Source: Azolla caroliniana
Taxonomy: Eukaryota > Polypodiophyta
Direction of reading: 5' to 3'
NCBI GenBank assembly: GCA_043228905.1
Contig: JBHGNT010000006.1
Coordinates: 22,134,001-22,198,000, forward strand
Length of the DNA: 64,000 bases
Each line of letters opens with the position of its first letter. The first letter of the stretch is position 1. The notes below the pieces were generated by a model that did not search any database, was not told the DNA's origin, and saw nothing but the letters and a program-made list of their open reading frames with translations. The position numbers were made by a program, and so were the translations under genes. Of this stretch, positions 23,301 through 34,173 are shown in pieces.

Positions 23301-26300
23301 TATTCTCAGCCAATTCTCAACTGCTCCAAGACAAAGTCATTGGCAAGCAGCTATTCGAGTTCTTCGGTATTTGGCCAACACACTCGACTATGGTCTATCT
23401 TTTAGAGGCGGCATTGAGCTTGTTGGCTACTCAGATGCAGATTGGGCAGGTGATATTGATTCTAGAAGGTCCACATCTGGCTATTGTTTTATGTTAGGTT
23501 CAGGCTTGATTTCTTGGAAATCGAAGAAGCAAAACTCAGTTTCTACTTCATCGACGGAAGCTGAATATCGCGCCTACTTGGATACTTGTTGTGAGTTGCT
23601 ATGGTTGATGCAATTGTTTTCTCACATTGGTGTTTTGCAAGCCTCTCCTATTGCAGTTTTCACCGACAGCCAAAGTGCACGTGCCTTGGCAGATAGCTCA
23701 GCATTTCATGGTAGAACAAAACACATCGAAGTGCACTACCATTTTGTTCGTGACTTAGTGAAATCACAAGTCATCAACTTGGCATATTGCCCTACTCAAG
23801 AAAATGTGGCTGATTTATTTACTAAGCCACTTCCAAGGCAAGCCATTGATCAGCTCCTTGATCGACTCAATGTTGGACTGCCGTTCTGGAGCTGAGAGGA
23901 GGTGTTGGAGGGTGGCAGCTCCAGCCCTGCACTCTCTTTCATATTTATTATCTTTGTACTACATTCTCTCTTTTCTCAGATTCTTCTCTCTCTAGAATCT
24001 GCAACTCTTTAAATGCCTTCTCTCTCTAGAATCTGCAATGCTTTAAATGCCTTTTCTCTCTTCTACCTTTTCCAAGATATTCCTAGTTTTTTGTACCTGT
24101 TTGGTAGTACAAGAGTCACTTAACTACCAAACAACCATTTCACCCACATTCCCCAATTTTGTATAAATAGGCTATACCAGCCTCTTTTGTATAAGTTTTC
24201 ATTTTCTTTTTTGCTACTTAAAACAAGCTCTATTCCTTGGCTGTGTCTCTACTCTTTGCAACCATTTTTTCTATTGCTGTCTAACAGCCTTCTCACAGCT
24301 TGGTTGTGCCTATTTTGTTTTAAGTCTTCCGCTGCTGCTATTAACAGCTTTTCTCACAAAATTATTTTGTGTATAAGCATACACCAAGTAATTTTTTGGG
24401 ACATGGACATGGAAATGATGGACTCTCGAAGTCTTTTGAATGGTCTAGAAATAATATTGTCATGATTAGATTCTCTTGAATATTGTAGATGTGAAAGATT
24501 TTGGAATTCTATAGGTCTTGGTAACTCATTTATTTATATATGCTTGCATTTGTTCCCAAAATAGTTAACCTTAGTATATTTGATATTGATATAATCGAAT
24601 CACGAAGAAAATTCAGTACTTTTGGAGCGCATAATGGATACCAGGAGCTAGATTCTAGAAATTAAATAAAAATGGAGATTAATACCTCAGTTTGCGCCAT
24701 ATTTTATAACATGGTCAAACATTTCTTGAACTGTTGAATATTCAATTGAGCTTTGTTTCTACATAATTGTATTTGTTACTTTGTATAAATTATCTTAAAG
24801 GCTCTAGTACATAGTTTTTGGAAAGTCTTTTGTGTGCATGATGTTTGTTTGGATGTGACATTTCAAAATATACTTGGTAGGTTATTTACGACCTCTTGTC
24901 TGAAAGGAAGGATTCTTCTCGGATTGTAAATGTTATGGAAGATAATTCTTGCTTGGAGCTGAAAGGTCTTAGCCAGTTCCATTGTGAAAATGAAGAAGAC
25001 GCTATGAAGTATTTTTTACGTGGTGAGCGTCATCGCTGCATCAGTTCCAAGCTTATGAATAAGGTTTGAATCACCTGTTTACAGCCAAACTAGATAACTC
25101 TTCTTTAATAAGAGAAATGGTTTTGAAGAAGGCATCCTAATATGACAAACAATATGATTATGATATCTAATCATATGTTTGATCTCCAGACGTCTAATAG
25201 ATCCCATTGCATGTTCACTATCTATGTCGAGAGGAATATCAAAACAAGAAATTACCCTGATCGGATAGCCGCAAAGCTTAATCTCGTCGATTTAGCAGGT
25301 TGTGAACGCATGAAGTGTACAGATGCTATTAATCCATGTGAAAAAGATATATGTAGCATCAATAAATCGTTATCGTTTCTTGAACAGGTGATTTATCATA
25401 CACAAAATCCTGTCTCTGTTTGCATTTTATTGGGCTACTGAATGATTTTTCTTAAAATGCTTTATTAGGAAGTGAATTTACAATATATTGCTCTTGTTGT
25501 TTTGCACATTGTATTAGGCTGTTTCAGAACTCCGTAAAGGCCAAGGACATGTATCATTCCGTCAAAGTCGGCTTACTATGCTGCTAAAAGATGCTCTTGG
25601 TGGCAACAGCAGAACAATGTTCATTGTTTGTGCTCTACAAGAACATGACTATTTAGATGAAATGGTAATTGCTAATGCTTTAACTTAACCATGAAAAAGG
25701 ATAATACTATCAAAATGTATTATGTTTACCTGTCTTCCTACATTTCATCTTTCACATCAAATGAACTACGATAAAAATATGGTGGTGTTATGATCTAAAT
25801 GTCATAATTATGATATCCTAATTGGATCAAAACACTTAATGTTGATAGTACAAACATGTTATATAGAGGATGATTAGACATATGAGACCCCTCAGACATA
25901 GCCTCTTTATTTATTACTCATATATTCAGTAGTAGAATTACGAGATATTGATGGCTCAGATTAGAAATATACCACGGTGCAGTTCAGTTTCTTGCTGAAA
26001 ATGGATATCGGCATATGATTTCACAGATTCTCATCTTGTATGAAGTATGTCTACTGATTTCATTCATGTAGAGTTTTCATGGATCTTGATCTTGTGACAA
26101 GGACTTCTGGTTCCTTTGGTGATGTTTCCAAGATTTAGTTATTTTGCTGGAAATACAAGAAAATAGTGTGTATAAATAATGGTTTACTGACAGGGGATCA
26201 TTCACTGATATCCAGATCAGCACATTGAGGTTTTCAAAGCGCATCAAAGATCTTAAGACTAGTGCAGTGATCAATAAAGTTGTGGATTCTATACAAGCAG

Positions 26301-29300
26301 AAAGGTTTGCCAGTTATGTGCTTGAATGATAGCTTTCACATTTTTCTTTCTAGTTAAGAAAATTGATTTTAGGTTATTGTTACCATTTGTTATAGACAGA
26401 CATATCAGAGGAAGATATCTGAACTGAAAAAGGAATTAGCCTTTCAAGATGCACTTAATGGTCACAGTGACGTTCCACATGATGATATCATGTAAGTATT
26501 TTGAATGTGAGGAAAGCTAGCTATAAATGAATGTGTAGCATATTTTTAAATAAAGAGAAGTTAAGACAAATGTGCAAGTCCCTGCATGCAAATGTTAATA
26601 ATGGATAAATCACTTCTGGTTAAGCTTTGGATGAGCAAATTCAGTTCCCACGATCAGGGATCAAACCTGAATATTTGTTTTTCAAGCTATTAAATGTTAG
26701 TTCTTGGAGGCTAGAATTAAATATTTTCTTTCATTAATTGTATCAATGAGGTAACATAAACAGCTGTAATGTTTGTAGATGATTATGATCTTTAAGAAAC
26801 ATTACTATCTTTCTTTCTTTCATGTTTCTTGCTTCTTTCTATTGCATGATCTAGGCATGAGTTACCTAAGCAGTCATAGACTTTTCTGCAATATCTTTCC
26901 AAAGTAGAGAAGTCTTGCAGGACCCTTATAATCATCATATCAAGGTATATTTTATTGGACATTGTAAGGAGTTGATATTTAGTGGTAACTAATGTTATAG
27001 CATATACTAGTAAAGAACTCTCTAGAGATGGCAGAAATAGGCATGAAAAAGTTAGGAATGGAAAGGCTGAAGATACCTTGTATATATTTTCATGGGAGAT
27101 GTTAAAATGGGATTGTAAACTTTCAAGCTAAATGGATACATGTAACAATGAATCAAAATTTTCAATGTGGGTTTTCCCAAGATTGACAAACCAATTGGAC
27201 CAAATCTTTCTGGAAAGGTAATGATTTTATGAAACAAATTTAGCAGCACTGTTAAAATATCATGATGGGATATAGTGTGTCAAATTCTTTATTTAGCACG
27301 ATCGTCGAGGAAAAGACAGCCAATTCTACAATGGAAATCGTAATAGATAGTATTAGTCCATGTGCAGGGAGTGGACGACGTTTGTATAATCGTGATCCAT
27401 AGACTTCTGTATCTTTATGAGTTGTTATAAAATAGAAGAATACATCGATAAAATTCCTAGCTCTCCTAAATTACTACCTATTATTCTTGTGTTATTGTGA
27501 ATAATTGGCTAGTTATGTTGTATACAACTATTTCTGTAAAAACTTTTCCTTTGTGATTACTTGTATTAATGCGAGGTTGCTGTAATGATATTTAAAGAAA
27601 CATATTAAAGCATATATTTGCAGAGAGGAGAGAAGAGATGATCTAAAGAACAAAGTTGAGGCCTTCCTTTCTGAAAAGGAACCTGTCGATTGTATTCCCA
27701 TCGAGAGCTTGACACAAGTCTCTTTAACTTTCTTTATTTTTTAAGTTTTTATTTCAATATGAGATATAAAATTTTAAGGAGCAGTTATTCACTTTAATAA
27801 TGTTTCTGAACAGAAAGGGTATGTGCTCTATTAATACCAAAACCTCTATTTATATTTGCACCAGATTATCCTAAATCCTTAAGTGGCCACGGTTTCCGTT
27901 GTATAGCCTTTCCAAAGACCTGACATAAGTGAAGCACAACCCTCCTTAGCCTCCCATTATTCATATAATGTATGATTCGTACATTAATTCTCAAGAACTA
28001 AAGCGCTTCAAATGAAAAGTGGAGGAGAATTTCATACTATGGTTGATTTGTAGGTAGGTTGCATACTAGAGTGAGTATGAGTCAAGTCATGTTTCCATCT
28101 CAATTAAGTTTGGGAGTTTATTTGGTTATTTGGGTTTGTATTGCAGCCTCTTCAAAGGCAGTAGCGATATTCTTTGCATGGGTCAGGTTTTGGGTTTTGT
28201 GGACAATATGAATATCTCTCAGCCAACTGTGCAGTGGTGAACCTATTTTTTGATGCAGAACACTTCTCAAACAAACTTTTCATGCTTGCTATGTCTCAAA
28301 AGATAGAAAGGAGCATATAAATATGCCTCTGCTTATTTGAATGTTTCTATTTTGCAGACAAATATACTGAGTGACCTACTGGTCATTTCATTGTTATCAT
28401 TTTTTGTGGGGCTTCACCTTACTTTTAAGGTTATAATGCATTACAAAAAAGAAGAATGTGAGTCTGATCTCAAGGTTTGTGCCAGTGTAATGTAGTTATG
28501 AAGCCATATTTCTTGATTGCCCAATGAAAATGGGTCAGTTATTTCTGCAGAATCAGAAAATGTTTGGACCTATGCTGTCTCTATTGTTGTTTGTTGTGGA
28601 CAACTACAGAATAGAAACTTGTGGTATAGGTCATTGATGCTTTCATACACCACGCCTCTCCATGATCAAATGTAATGATTGTGCACCGATGTTGTTTATT
28701 TGTTTGACAGGTCAAAGAGACGTTCTACTTATTCAAGGAGGCACAAATACAGCTTCAGGCACAGGTTGATTTAAACACTAGGTTTTAGGTTGGTTTTAAT
28801 AAAGGAATTTCTTTTGAGAAATTTTAGGTTCAAGTCTAGGGAGACATACCCCTAAATTTTTTGGATATCCACCAGAATACTTGTCAGCTTCCTAACTACT
28901 GGGATACCTTCATCATTGCAATATACATCTGTAGAAGATTATTCTTGTAGATAGCTGCAAGGTTTAGGGTATTTTGGTGGTTCCCCCAATAGTTCAAAAT
29001 GGCCAGAAGATTTAAAATCTTTGGCCAACTTCTATGAATGTGTTCATGTTTGCACCCAACTAGCAAATTGCAATTATTAAAGTTGATGAATACTTGGTTT
29101 GAAATCCTGTGTATGATAATAACAATGTCCAGATTCTAATGAAAAAAGTATTCACTTAGATGGAAGAGTTACGCAAACAGAATAGCACCTCAGAAGTACT
29201 ACAAGAAAACCAAACGAGTGGCATTGATAATAAACATGATGTTGATGATCTGGAAAATCAGGTGAGCTAAGCAAAATCAAAGAGTAATTCTGCACATAAT

Positions 29301-30563
29301 TTTTGGTATATAATGAATTTCTTAAATAACAGGAATCTTCTGATGAGGTCGCAACTTTGAATTTGAAACCTGCAACAACTGTGGACAATACTACAGAAAA
29401 TGAAGAGAGAAGTAATTATGGAGTGGATTACAAGAAGAGAAACACGGTGACTGTTTACCTTTTGGTATTAAGGGAAGATTTTAAAAGACATGTATGCCAA
29501 CCTTATGTTTTGTGAACGTTTGAAGCCAACTTATTTTGCTTGAATTATAGGCATTCCTTGAATTCAAGCATACATCACCTGAAGGCATGGAGCATTCATG
29601 TTTTCTCAAGGGGAGAAAGGCTGAAATAAAGTAGGAAAGAAACTTTGGGTTTTTTTATGCAATTATGAAAAAGCACCCATCAGATTGACTTTTTGTTTTC
29701 TTCTTGTCATTGTTTTTGTATCTAATAGGGAGAAGAAACTTTTCGTGCAAAAGGCATACGACCGGATGAAAGAATGCAGAAGAGAAATCCATGAAATGAA
29801 TGTAAGACCTGCTTTCCTTCTCTTCCATTCCCCCAGCCAATGGACGGAAAAGAAGTATATACTTCATGTATGATATACATATTTGATGAGCAAACATCAT
29901 TTTTGACATTTGCATGGTTTCTAATGTTTTTATTCACATGGGATAAATTGTATGGTTTAGATTCTTTATGCTTTGTATAATTTGCGTGCTACTAAAAAAA
30001 ATTGTCACACGAGCAAAACATTACTTTCAGTTTTTACCTTAATGATGATTAATTATGGCTGGCTATACAATTGTTATCACCAGTGCCTACTTGTTGAAGA
30101 TGGAACTTCTGAGATGACATCGTCTGAAGAAAATGAAGCTAATGCAACAAAGGTTATTGAACAACAAGAACTTCAAGCAAGGTAGTCTGTTAACTTGAAA
30201 TTTTCCAAATTCGTGCATGTTGGCAATTATAATTATATAATGCATATTATGGTAAGATTATCGCTAAACAAAACAAACTAAGTTAGTGATTGCACAGGCT
30301 TAAGAATGCCAAGGAAGATTATCAAAAGTGTCTCTCGGAGCTTACATTTCTGAAAAATGAAATAAAATCACTACGGAAGGAGGTAGGAATTCTTATACAA
30401 ATCACAAAAATGTGGAAAACAATGTCATGTTATCATGTTTATAAACATCTTGACAGTAAATTGTTGTCACCTTGAACAGATATTGGAGTGCCAAGAAAGT
30501 CTTCTCGATAGATTTTTCAAATGGTATAGAGAATACGAGGGAAATAAAAATATAGTTATTTAG
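17371..30563 (+). CDS. Kinesin-9 family motor protein (KIF9-like), 17 coding exons
   Basis: Microtubule motor of the kinesin-9 family, which in other eukaryotes works in cilia and flagella. Exons: 17371-17547, 17695-17832, 17927-18043, 24881-25063, 25190-25387, 25518-25664, 26216-26304, 26396-26491, 27624-27717, 28711-28764, 29160-29261, 29333-29446, 29551-29630, 29729-29801, 30084-30181, 30298-30382, 30480-30563. Total 1929 bases, 642 residues, no internal stop. The N-terminal motor has P-loop GQSGSGKT (90-97), switch I NKTSNRSH (204-211), switch II DLAGCER (239-245) and [10 protein letters not shown]. Kinesin-9 hallmarks are the FDGIL..ASQ and GYNGTV strings, the neck region with [14 protein letters not shown], and a C-terminal coiled coil ending [10 protein letters not shown]. 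Switch motifs depart from the canonical SSRSH and DLAGSER. It is somewhat shorter than animal KIF9 in the middle. A copia element sits in intron 3. The start is the ATG directly before beta-1 of the motor. Confidence 0.93.
19075..19530 (+). repeat. 5' LTR of the copia element
   Basis: Starts TGTTGGAGGG and ends TTTTCTCACA. TATAAATA at 19334-19341 is the likely Pol II core promoter. A pair of CTCTCTAGAATCTGCAA repeats lies in the U3 part. Confidence 0.95.
19334..19341 (+). promoter_or_regulatory. TATA box of the 5' LTR
   Basis: TATAAATA in the middle of the LTR, preceded by a pyrimidine/A-rich stretch. The same box occurs at 24162-24169 in the 3' LTR. It sits in sense orientation inside the kinesin intron and could start transcripts there. 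Confidence 0.7.
19531..19542 (+). other. Primer binding site of the copia element
   Basis: TGGTATCAGAGC directly follows the 5' LTR. This is the usual plant copia sequence complementary to the 3' end of initiator methionine tRNA. Confidence 0.93.
19762..23895 (+). pseudogene. Copia gag-pol polyprotein, one internal stop
   Basis: Single frame of 1378 codons from ATG 19762 to TGA 23893-23895, interrupted only by TGA at 21439-21441 (codon 560). Order of domains: Gag with CCHC knuckle C-x2-C-x4-H-x4-C (about 255-268); protease with DSGATSH (Asp about 325); integrase with HHCC zinc site (about 465-505), then the DDE core ([13 protein letters not shown], and the E of VVERKNRT); reverse transcriptase with LYVDDL (about 1062); RNase H with YSDADWAG and [12 protein letters not shown]-terminal [13 protein letters not shown]. 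The stop replaces the codon after DDFSHKV, where related elements usually have Trp, so TGG to TGA is likely. It cuts the integrase, so this copy would need readthrough or help in trans. Confidence 0.93.
23894..23902 (+). other. Polypurine tract of the copia element
   Basis: GAGAGGAGG directly before the 3' LTR, overlapping the pol stop codon; the expected primer for plus-strand synthesis. Confidence 0.85.
23903..24358 (+). repeat. 3' LTR of the copia element
   Basis: 456 bases, same ends as the 5' LTR, three substitutions against it, all in the last quarter. Confidence 0.95.
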
Positions 30564-33500
30564 CCATTGAATATAAAGTCCTTCGCTTTTGCCTTTTGAA
30601 ATCCAATGTAAAGATTTTCATTTTTTGAAGGCATGTCAAGTGTATCAAGACTCACATGCTTAGAAAATCAACACCCTTTTGCGTACACTTACAACCTTAA
30701 GTTGTTGAGAACATCTTGTATCTATTTCTAATTTCATTAAATAAATACACAAAAATGCATTAGAAAAGTAGAACTAAGAGTCTTCTATTTCAAGGATGTA
30801 ACTCTTTTTAAGTTTCTAGACATATTTGACATTGTTTCTAGTGCCATCATATAGAACGATGAGATGGCATAAACTTATCAGGGATAATTACAATGTTCTC
30901 AGGCGGATCCTTATAGATAATAGGCAATCGTCGAATCCTAGCCAACACCAACCTTTGCACCTTCCATATGATGAGTGAAGGGTGTAAGCACCATTGATTT
31001 CTATATTCATAATTACAATATTATTACTTATGCCTCAAATGCAAGAATGTAACGAGTCGGCAATTCATAGCCACATCACCTTCTATCTTTGTAGGCATCC
31101 CACTTGCCCTAGTGATTCACCACCCCATGATAATTCATATCCAAATTAAGATTGACCCAATTTCTTGAAATGTAAATCCTTGCAAATGAACTCTCTTGCA
31201 AAAAATGCAAAATTTTGCTTGTAATGTGTGTTGCCTCTTATCCTTGGATGGGCACGTAGACTTCGACAAAATGTATATTCTTGATTTCATTTTTACAATG
31301 TGCCTTGTTCTTGTGTTTGTACCTTATAGATCTTTTCCACCTATAATCCTCTTAATAAGCTTCAAACCCTTGACCTTCTTATTCAAGTCTTTAAATCTCA
31401 ACTTTTGGCATATGTTTTGTCATTCTACTAATTATCTCCTTAGTTTTTTCTTCAATAACCTTTTTATCTAGAACCTTGGCCTTCTAATGCTTCTCCTTTT
31501 ACATTTGCCACATCACAACAACATTCATTGATCATTGGTCTTGTTCCATTTGGCTAGCTCATCTCAAGACTAACACTACTCCTATCATACATCTTTGTGT
31601 TATTCTCTAAACGACTTTTCTTGTCTCATTCTTCACCCACTCAATGACCATGTTTTTTCTTATCCCTCTTTTTTTCTTGCCTCTTTACTAATGTTATCTT
31701 CATGGGCTGTAATAATAGCACCCTACCCAATGCAACAACGATGATGATGACCAATGGCAGTTACATACTCCTTTGAAATGAAGAATTAATAAACGGTATT
31801 CGAATATCACTAATGCTAGTATCATAGCATTTCTTACTTAGTGACAAAACCTCATTGTATTCCTCTTGACTGGAGATCACCTCAAAGGGCCGATGAGAGC
31901 ACAATGTTAATATCATACCATGAGGTGGGAGAGAGCACAAAATCAAATCACAATCTTTCATTAAACCTCTTGGTGGTTGCCATGTCATTAAAATACCACC
32001 ACCAACATCATTGGGGTTGCTAACAACTTATACCAAACTCGAGACGTGCAACCGTTTGGTCTTGAAGGCATGTACATGCATCTCTATCTACAAATGATTA
32101 ACCTTGGAGACATCACCATCATGATCTACGTTGTTGCATTCACATTAAAAGGTTGTGGTTTATCGCACATGGTTTGTGAGAAAATAAGAAAACAATAAAG
32201 CTAGAGAGCCACACAATATGGTCTTTCTATTTGAAATGAATAAAGCTCTATAGCTATAAACCATTGGACTTTAATAGGCTTTCGACATGTGGACATTATA
32301 TAAATCATGATAGCATGAAAAGCCACAGTAACACATTCATTTGAAGTCCAAGTTGAGGAGCATATTCATTATAAAGACTTGGAACATTACCATTCTAAAA
32401 CTATGTACAAGATAGATTCCCAACTCCCAATGGTATTAATAAATCTTACATAAACAAGCACAACTTCATCAAGTGGTTTCTTTGGAATAAAATAAAATAA
32501 AATAACTTAAATTGTAAAGAAACTACAAAAGTCAACTTCCTTCTTGCACTCCTTGGTTTCCTAAGATAGAGCCAACAATTCTCTAATCTCTATTTGTCTT
32601 CCTCACCTATATATCTATCTTAAGCAAAGTGCTCAAGTCTTAAGTACATACCCTTTCCTAAGTACTTGAGAAATTCCTGTATTAAGCGTTGTGGTGATAT
32701 TTCATTTAAGTGTGTTGCCTTTGTCTATCATATTTTCATATTGTTTTACTTATTAAACACATTGATTGAGTCTTTGGGTTTGAGCGCATCTTCTTGATTA
32801 AGGAAATGAGTGAGTAATGAAGTGCTCATTTACTTAACTTAATCATGTTGACACCAATATCTTCTCATGTTGCTTACAATATTATAGATGTCAATGCAAG
32901 CTCATTTAATGATCTTGACATAGAGAAAGAACTCGACTGAGAATGACGTGTGTTCTTGATTTTCATCTTCTTTTTCTTAGGAAAAAGACAACGTTTAGAC
33001 AAAATGGAAAGGATAGAAATTTGGATCAATCATTCCTTCAAAAGAATATTGATGGTTTCTGCTTGCTGATTGATTTATGGTAAAGGAGATTAAAATCATG
33101 CCCACGTTGAAATGATCAAGAAGTACTAACTTGGCACATCCTCTCTTAATGTTGAAAATGTTATAGCATGTAATAAGATAAATTGATCATAGTTTTGAAT
33201 TTGCATGTTGTGGAAGAACATATTCAAATAAAAGAGCTATGATTTCTTTCTATAATGGATATATATTGATGTCATTTGCCTATAAGGAGCATTAAGTGTG
33301 AAGATAAAGATGTAATCATGCTTGTAACATCTAATTAAATTGATAGGTGAATATTTCCAAACATTGTACACATAATAGTAGAAGTTTGATTGCCTTGGGG
33401 AATATATATTGGAAAGTGATCACTCAAAATTATTCGGTCTCCCAATAGTAAAGATAATTTGTTTCATTGTAAAATATATGAATCATGATGAAGAGAGAAG

Positions 33501-34173
33501 ATCAATTGTTTCCAAGTAAAAGTTGATGGTTAAGTGGATACAAATAGACAATTAAAATATCAATATGAGTTAAATGATGGTTTAAAGGAATATGGGTGAA
33601 GGGTTTACTATATGATCAATTCATCCCCTTATTTTGGTATTTGGGGGGGGTTTACCAATGTCGCTTGTAAATCTACAATTAAGTTCACCCTCATTTACTC
33701 AACGATAAGTGGTAGCCGATGATAGTTCATTTAAGTCTCTCTTTTGGGGCTTTTGGGTGGACCTCGGAGATACGAGAACATTGAGGCAATCATGAAGATA
33801 AAAAGAGCTATTTGAGCAAGTTTGCATCGAAATTCATCGTGTAGCTCGAGCGAATTCTAGGTCGAAATTCTTCCCCCATTCCTAAAGGAGTGACAACACC
33901 TAAAAGTCATTCTCTTTTCGTGTGGAGGGCTTTGGACAAGGGTATTCTGGAAACCAGACAAAACATAGGGGCATTTAGGGAAATAATGAAAATATAGGGG
34001 CATTTAGGGAAGTAATCAAAAGACAGGGGCATTTGGGGAAATAATGAAACATATAGGGGTATTCTGGGAAATAAAGAAAAACGACGCAGAAGTAGTTAGC
34101 TCTCATTATCTGTCTGTTCTCTGTCACAGCGCGAGCTCCTCCTGCGGCCTGCCTTCTCTTCTCTTCGATCGCG
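30564..34173. other. Intergenic region between kinesin-9 and GEX2
   Basis: AT-rich, with short stop-rich frames on both strands and no recognisable domain. I see no LTR, TIR or LINE motif up to about 33900. The right end holds the minisatellite at 33940-34080 and then the GEX2 5' region, which is more GC-rich (34100-34250) and probably includes its 5' UTR. Confidence 0.6.
33940..34080. repeat. 29-bp minisatellite upstream of GEX2
   Basis: Units beginning GGGGCATTTAGGGAAATAAT start at 33968, 33997 and 34026, then a variant with GGGGTATTCTGGGAAATAAA at 34056. A partial GGTATTCTGG unit precedes them near 33940. The period is 29-30 bases. The array ends about 95 bases before the GEX2 start codon. 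Confidence 0.88.

Larger units (their letters stand above)
19075..24358 (+). mobile_element. Full-length, young Ty1/copia retrotransposon
   Basis: 5284 bases with identical-length LTRs of 456 bases, a 5-base target duplication AAATT (19070-19074 and 24359-24363), a tRNA-iMet-type primer site directly after the 5' LTR, a gag-pol frame and a polypurine tract directly before the 3' LTR. I count three differences between the LTRs (near positions 19475, 19497 and 19504 and their partners), about 99.3% identity, so insertion was recent. It lies sense-oriented in intron 3 of the kinesin-9 gene. The domain order protease, integrase, RT, RNase H is that of copia. Confidence 0.97.
18044..24880 (+). other. 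Kinesin-9 intron 3 (6.8 kb, of which 5.3 kb is a copia insertion)
   Basis: Donor GAG/GTATCA at 18044 and acceptor TTGGTAG at 24880 join codons for YNE and VIYD. Without the copia element and one target duplication the intron would be about 1.55 kb. The sequence left of the insertion (18044-19069) and right of it (24364-24880) shows no other recognisable feature. Confidence 0.85.

Noticed and set aside
26860-26880. Possible extra kinesin exon reading GHELPKQS
   Set aside because: It hits a stop at once, and the flanking exons already join in frame with the KIF9-like order preserved.
30564-33900. A gene between kinesin-9 and GEX2
   Set aside because: Frames on both strands are short, AT-rich and without motifs or plausible splice-linked continuity.
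33940-34080. CRISPR-like array
   Set aside because: The units are contiguous tandem repeats without unique spacers, in a plant nuclear context.
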